Made by a program: the position numbers and the translations under genes. Shown piece by piece: positions 6,172 to 7,336 of a stretch of DNA of 7,336 nucleotides; the stretch's first letter is position 1; each line of letters starts with the position of its first letter. This DNA comes from BJHL01 sp035299305 (lineage in GTDB: Bacteria > Planctomycetota > Phycisphaerae > Phycisphaerales > UBA1924), in NCBI GenBank assembly GCA_035299305.1, contig DATGWV010000068.1, forward strand, positions 1 to 7,336, in the 5' to 3' direction. The notes beneath the pieces are model-generated. The model did not search any database, had not been told where the DNA came from, and saw only the letters and a list, made by a program, of their open reading frames with translations.

Positions 6172-6780
6172 TTGGCGGAAGGGACCAGCGACGAAGCCTT
6201 GTTTGAGCGATATCGCGCAGGCGATAACGGTGCCCTGCGCACGCTCATCGAACGCTATCACGGCGAACTCCTGCGGTTTCTGTACCGCCTGGTGGGCGAC
6301 CAGGCCGGAGCCGAGGACGTTTTTCAGGAAGCGTTTCTCCAAGTTCACCTGTCTGCCGCAAGTTTCGACGCGACAAGGCGTTTTCGGCCTTGGCTTTTTA
6401 CGATTGCAGCGAACAAGGGCCGGGACTACCTGCGTAGAAAGGGCCGCAGGCGAACGCTCGAACTGTCCGCTCCCGTCGGGGGTGGCAAGTCGGGCGATGA
6501 CGGCGAGACGTTCATCGACCTGCTGGAGATGGATATCGCGCAGCCGGATGCGCGCATGGATTCGGAGGAGATGAATCGCAAAGTGCAGCGGGCAGTCGAC
6601 ATGCTCAGCCCCACGCTGCGTGAAATCCTGCTCCTCGCGTACTTCAGCCGCCTCAGTTACGCGCAGATTGCAGATGAGTTGGAGATTCCGCTGGGCACGG
6701 TCAAGAGCCGCCTGCATGCCGCCGTCGCGAGTTTCGCAAAGGCATGGCAACAGGTTCAAGCGGAGAGCAAGCCCGAGTAG
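6172..6780 (+). CDS. ECF-type RNA polymerase sigma factor (sigma-70 family), second copy in window
   Basis: Protein of 202 residues from TTG 6172. Region 2 spans about 6-90: DEALFERYRAGDNGALRTLIERYH, AEDVFQEAFLQVHLSA (core-binding), RFRPWLFTIAANKGRDYLRRKGRR (-10 recognition). A Gly/Asp-rich linker (about 100-133) follows. Region 4 spans about 135-189, with LSPTLREILLLAYFSRLSYAQIADEL and the classical helix IPLGTVKSRLHAAV. The start is uncertain: the frame opens at TTG 6148, with GTG 6166 and TTG 6172 inside. TTG 6172 is chosen because GGAG at 6161-6164 lies seven bases upstream and the resulting N-terminus (xAEGTSDEALFERY) is typical for the family. It differs clearly from the other sigma factor in the window (standard GTVKSR, no long C-terminal tail), so the two are not a recent duplication. 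The downstream gene is a candidate partner. Confidence 0.92.
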   Translation: MAEGTSDEALFERYRAGDNGALRTLIERYHGELLRFLYRLVGDQAGAEDVFQEAFLQVHLSAASFDATRRFRPWLFTIAANKGRDYLRRKGRRRTLELSAPVGGGKSGDDGETFIDLLEMDIAQPDARMDSEEMNRKVQRAVDMLSPTLREILLLAYFSRLSYAQIADELEIPLGTVKSRLHAAVASFAKAWQQVQAESKPE

Positions 6781-6874
6781 GTTGAGTGCAGCGGTGCGGT
6801 GGGGGAGTCGGTGGTCGGTCTCATGAGACACGCTCGTCAGTAGACAGCATTCTCGCAAGGAATTCGTCACACGT

Positions 6875-7336
6875 ATGGCTTCATCGCAACCACATCAGCC
6901 TGAGGACGGAATCACTGCCGACAGCCGTTTCACGCTGTCGCCTGCTGATCAGCAGGCCCTCGACGCGCTCGCGGCGAATAACTGGTCGCCGACGGATCCG
7001 CGACAAACGCGTCTTTCGCAAACACTCATGCCGCTCAGCGCCGGCCCCACGTCTGATCCCGCACTTGTCGACGCCACGCTCGCCCGCATCCTTCGCTCCT
7101 CGACGCGCCTCACGACTGCACAGAACGACACCGCCCAACCTGCTCGTGTCGAATCGACGCACGCAGAATCCGCCGCCTCCGAGTCGAGCATTCCCGAACT
7201 GAGCATTCACGACGTCGAAGCTCTCGACGCATATTTCAACAACCAGCACAACCTTCGCAGCGTGCCCGCATCGCTCCGAGATCGCGCGCAGCGCATCGAT
7301 GCGTTCAGCACGCTCATCACCTCCACATCCGTACCG
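6875..7336 (+). CDS. Unrecognised gene downstream of the second sigma factor, candidate anti-sigma or partner protein (3' end outside window)
   Basis: The first 154 codons are open from ATG 6875 to the window edge without a stop. The N-terminus is soluble and polar: FTLSPADQQALDALAANNWSP (about 19-39), a stretch with RQTRLSQTL, then DPALVDATLARILRSS, a Thr/Ser/Ala/Glu-rich linker, and HDVEALDAYFNNQHNLRSVP with SLRDRAQRIDAF. No zinc-binding HxxxCxxC and no membrane segment are seen in the visible part; a membrane helix could follow outside the window. Its place 94 bases after a sigma gene on the same strand suggests a regulator of that sigma factor. The short helix followed by a DPALVDATLARI-type helix loosely recalls the N-terminal part of the candidate anti-sigma factor of the other module, but I would not claim homology. 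AAGGA at 6857-6861 is the only Shine-Dalgarno-like site, with a long 13-base spacer. Confidence 0.68.
   Translation, partial: MASSQPHQPEDGITADSRFTLSPADQQALDALAANNWSPTDPRQTRLSQTLMPLSAGPTSDPALVDATLARILRSSTRLTTAQNDTAQPARVESTHAESAASESSIPELSIHDVEALDAYFNNQHNLRSVPASLRDRAQRIDAFSTLITSTSVP

Noticed and set aside
5962..6870. Minus-strand open frame of 302 codons
   Set aside because: It is antisense to the DUF4286 gene and the second sigma factor, both strongly recognisable.
1..7336. tRNA, rRNA, CRISPR, transposon ends or phage genes
   Set aside because: No regularly spaced repeats, no terminal inverted repeats with a transposase, and no cloverleaf-like segment were seen; the window is nearly filled by ordinary genes.

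Overview
The window is GC-rich (about 60% or a little more by eye) and gene-dense, with short gaps and several ATGA start/stop overlaps. It carries nine protein-coding genes, the first and last cut by the window edges. I see no RNA gene, insertion sequence, CRISPR array or phage gene. Two features suggest a planctomycete, probably of the Phycisphaerae. One is the pair of small membrane proteins ending in a CxxCGYSL...CxECG double-CxxC tail. The other is a sigma factor with a PLGTLLARHHRALRKL motif in its region 4. Both are styles I associate with that group, but the assignment rests on motif recognition, not a search.

Left part (1-2774, plus strand): the 3' portion of a large secreted-type M28 zinc metallopeptidase with a PA-like insert and a C-terminal PDZ domain. 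Nine bases later come two small membrane proteins that overlap by ATGA and share the double-CxxC tail. The three probably form one transcription unit.

Middle part (2802-5724, minus strand, read right to left): an ECF-type sigma factor, a single-pass membrane protein overlapping it by ATGA (a candidate anti-sigma factor), and an exported helical, collagen-like periplasmic protein two bases further on. After 66 bases comes a lipoprotein. The first three form a tight operon that looks like an envelope-sensing sigma module. The lipoprotein may be a fourth member.

Right part (5802-7336, plus strand, divergent from the sigma operon): a DUF4286-type small protein, a second ECF-type sigma factor, and the start of another gene placed where an anti-sigma factor would be expected. 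Two unrelated sigma modules therefore sit back to back across a 77-base intergenic region that contains a perfect 16-bp palindrome. This divergent pair, its palindrome and the non-standard (zinc-motif-free) putative anti-sigma partners are the most interesting part of the window. All regulatory roles are inferred from gene order and topology.
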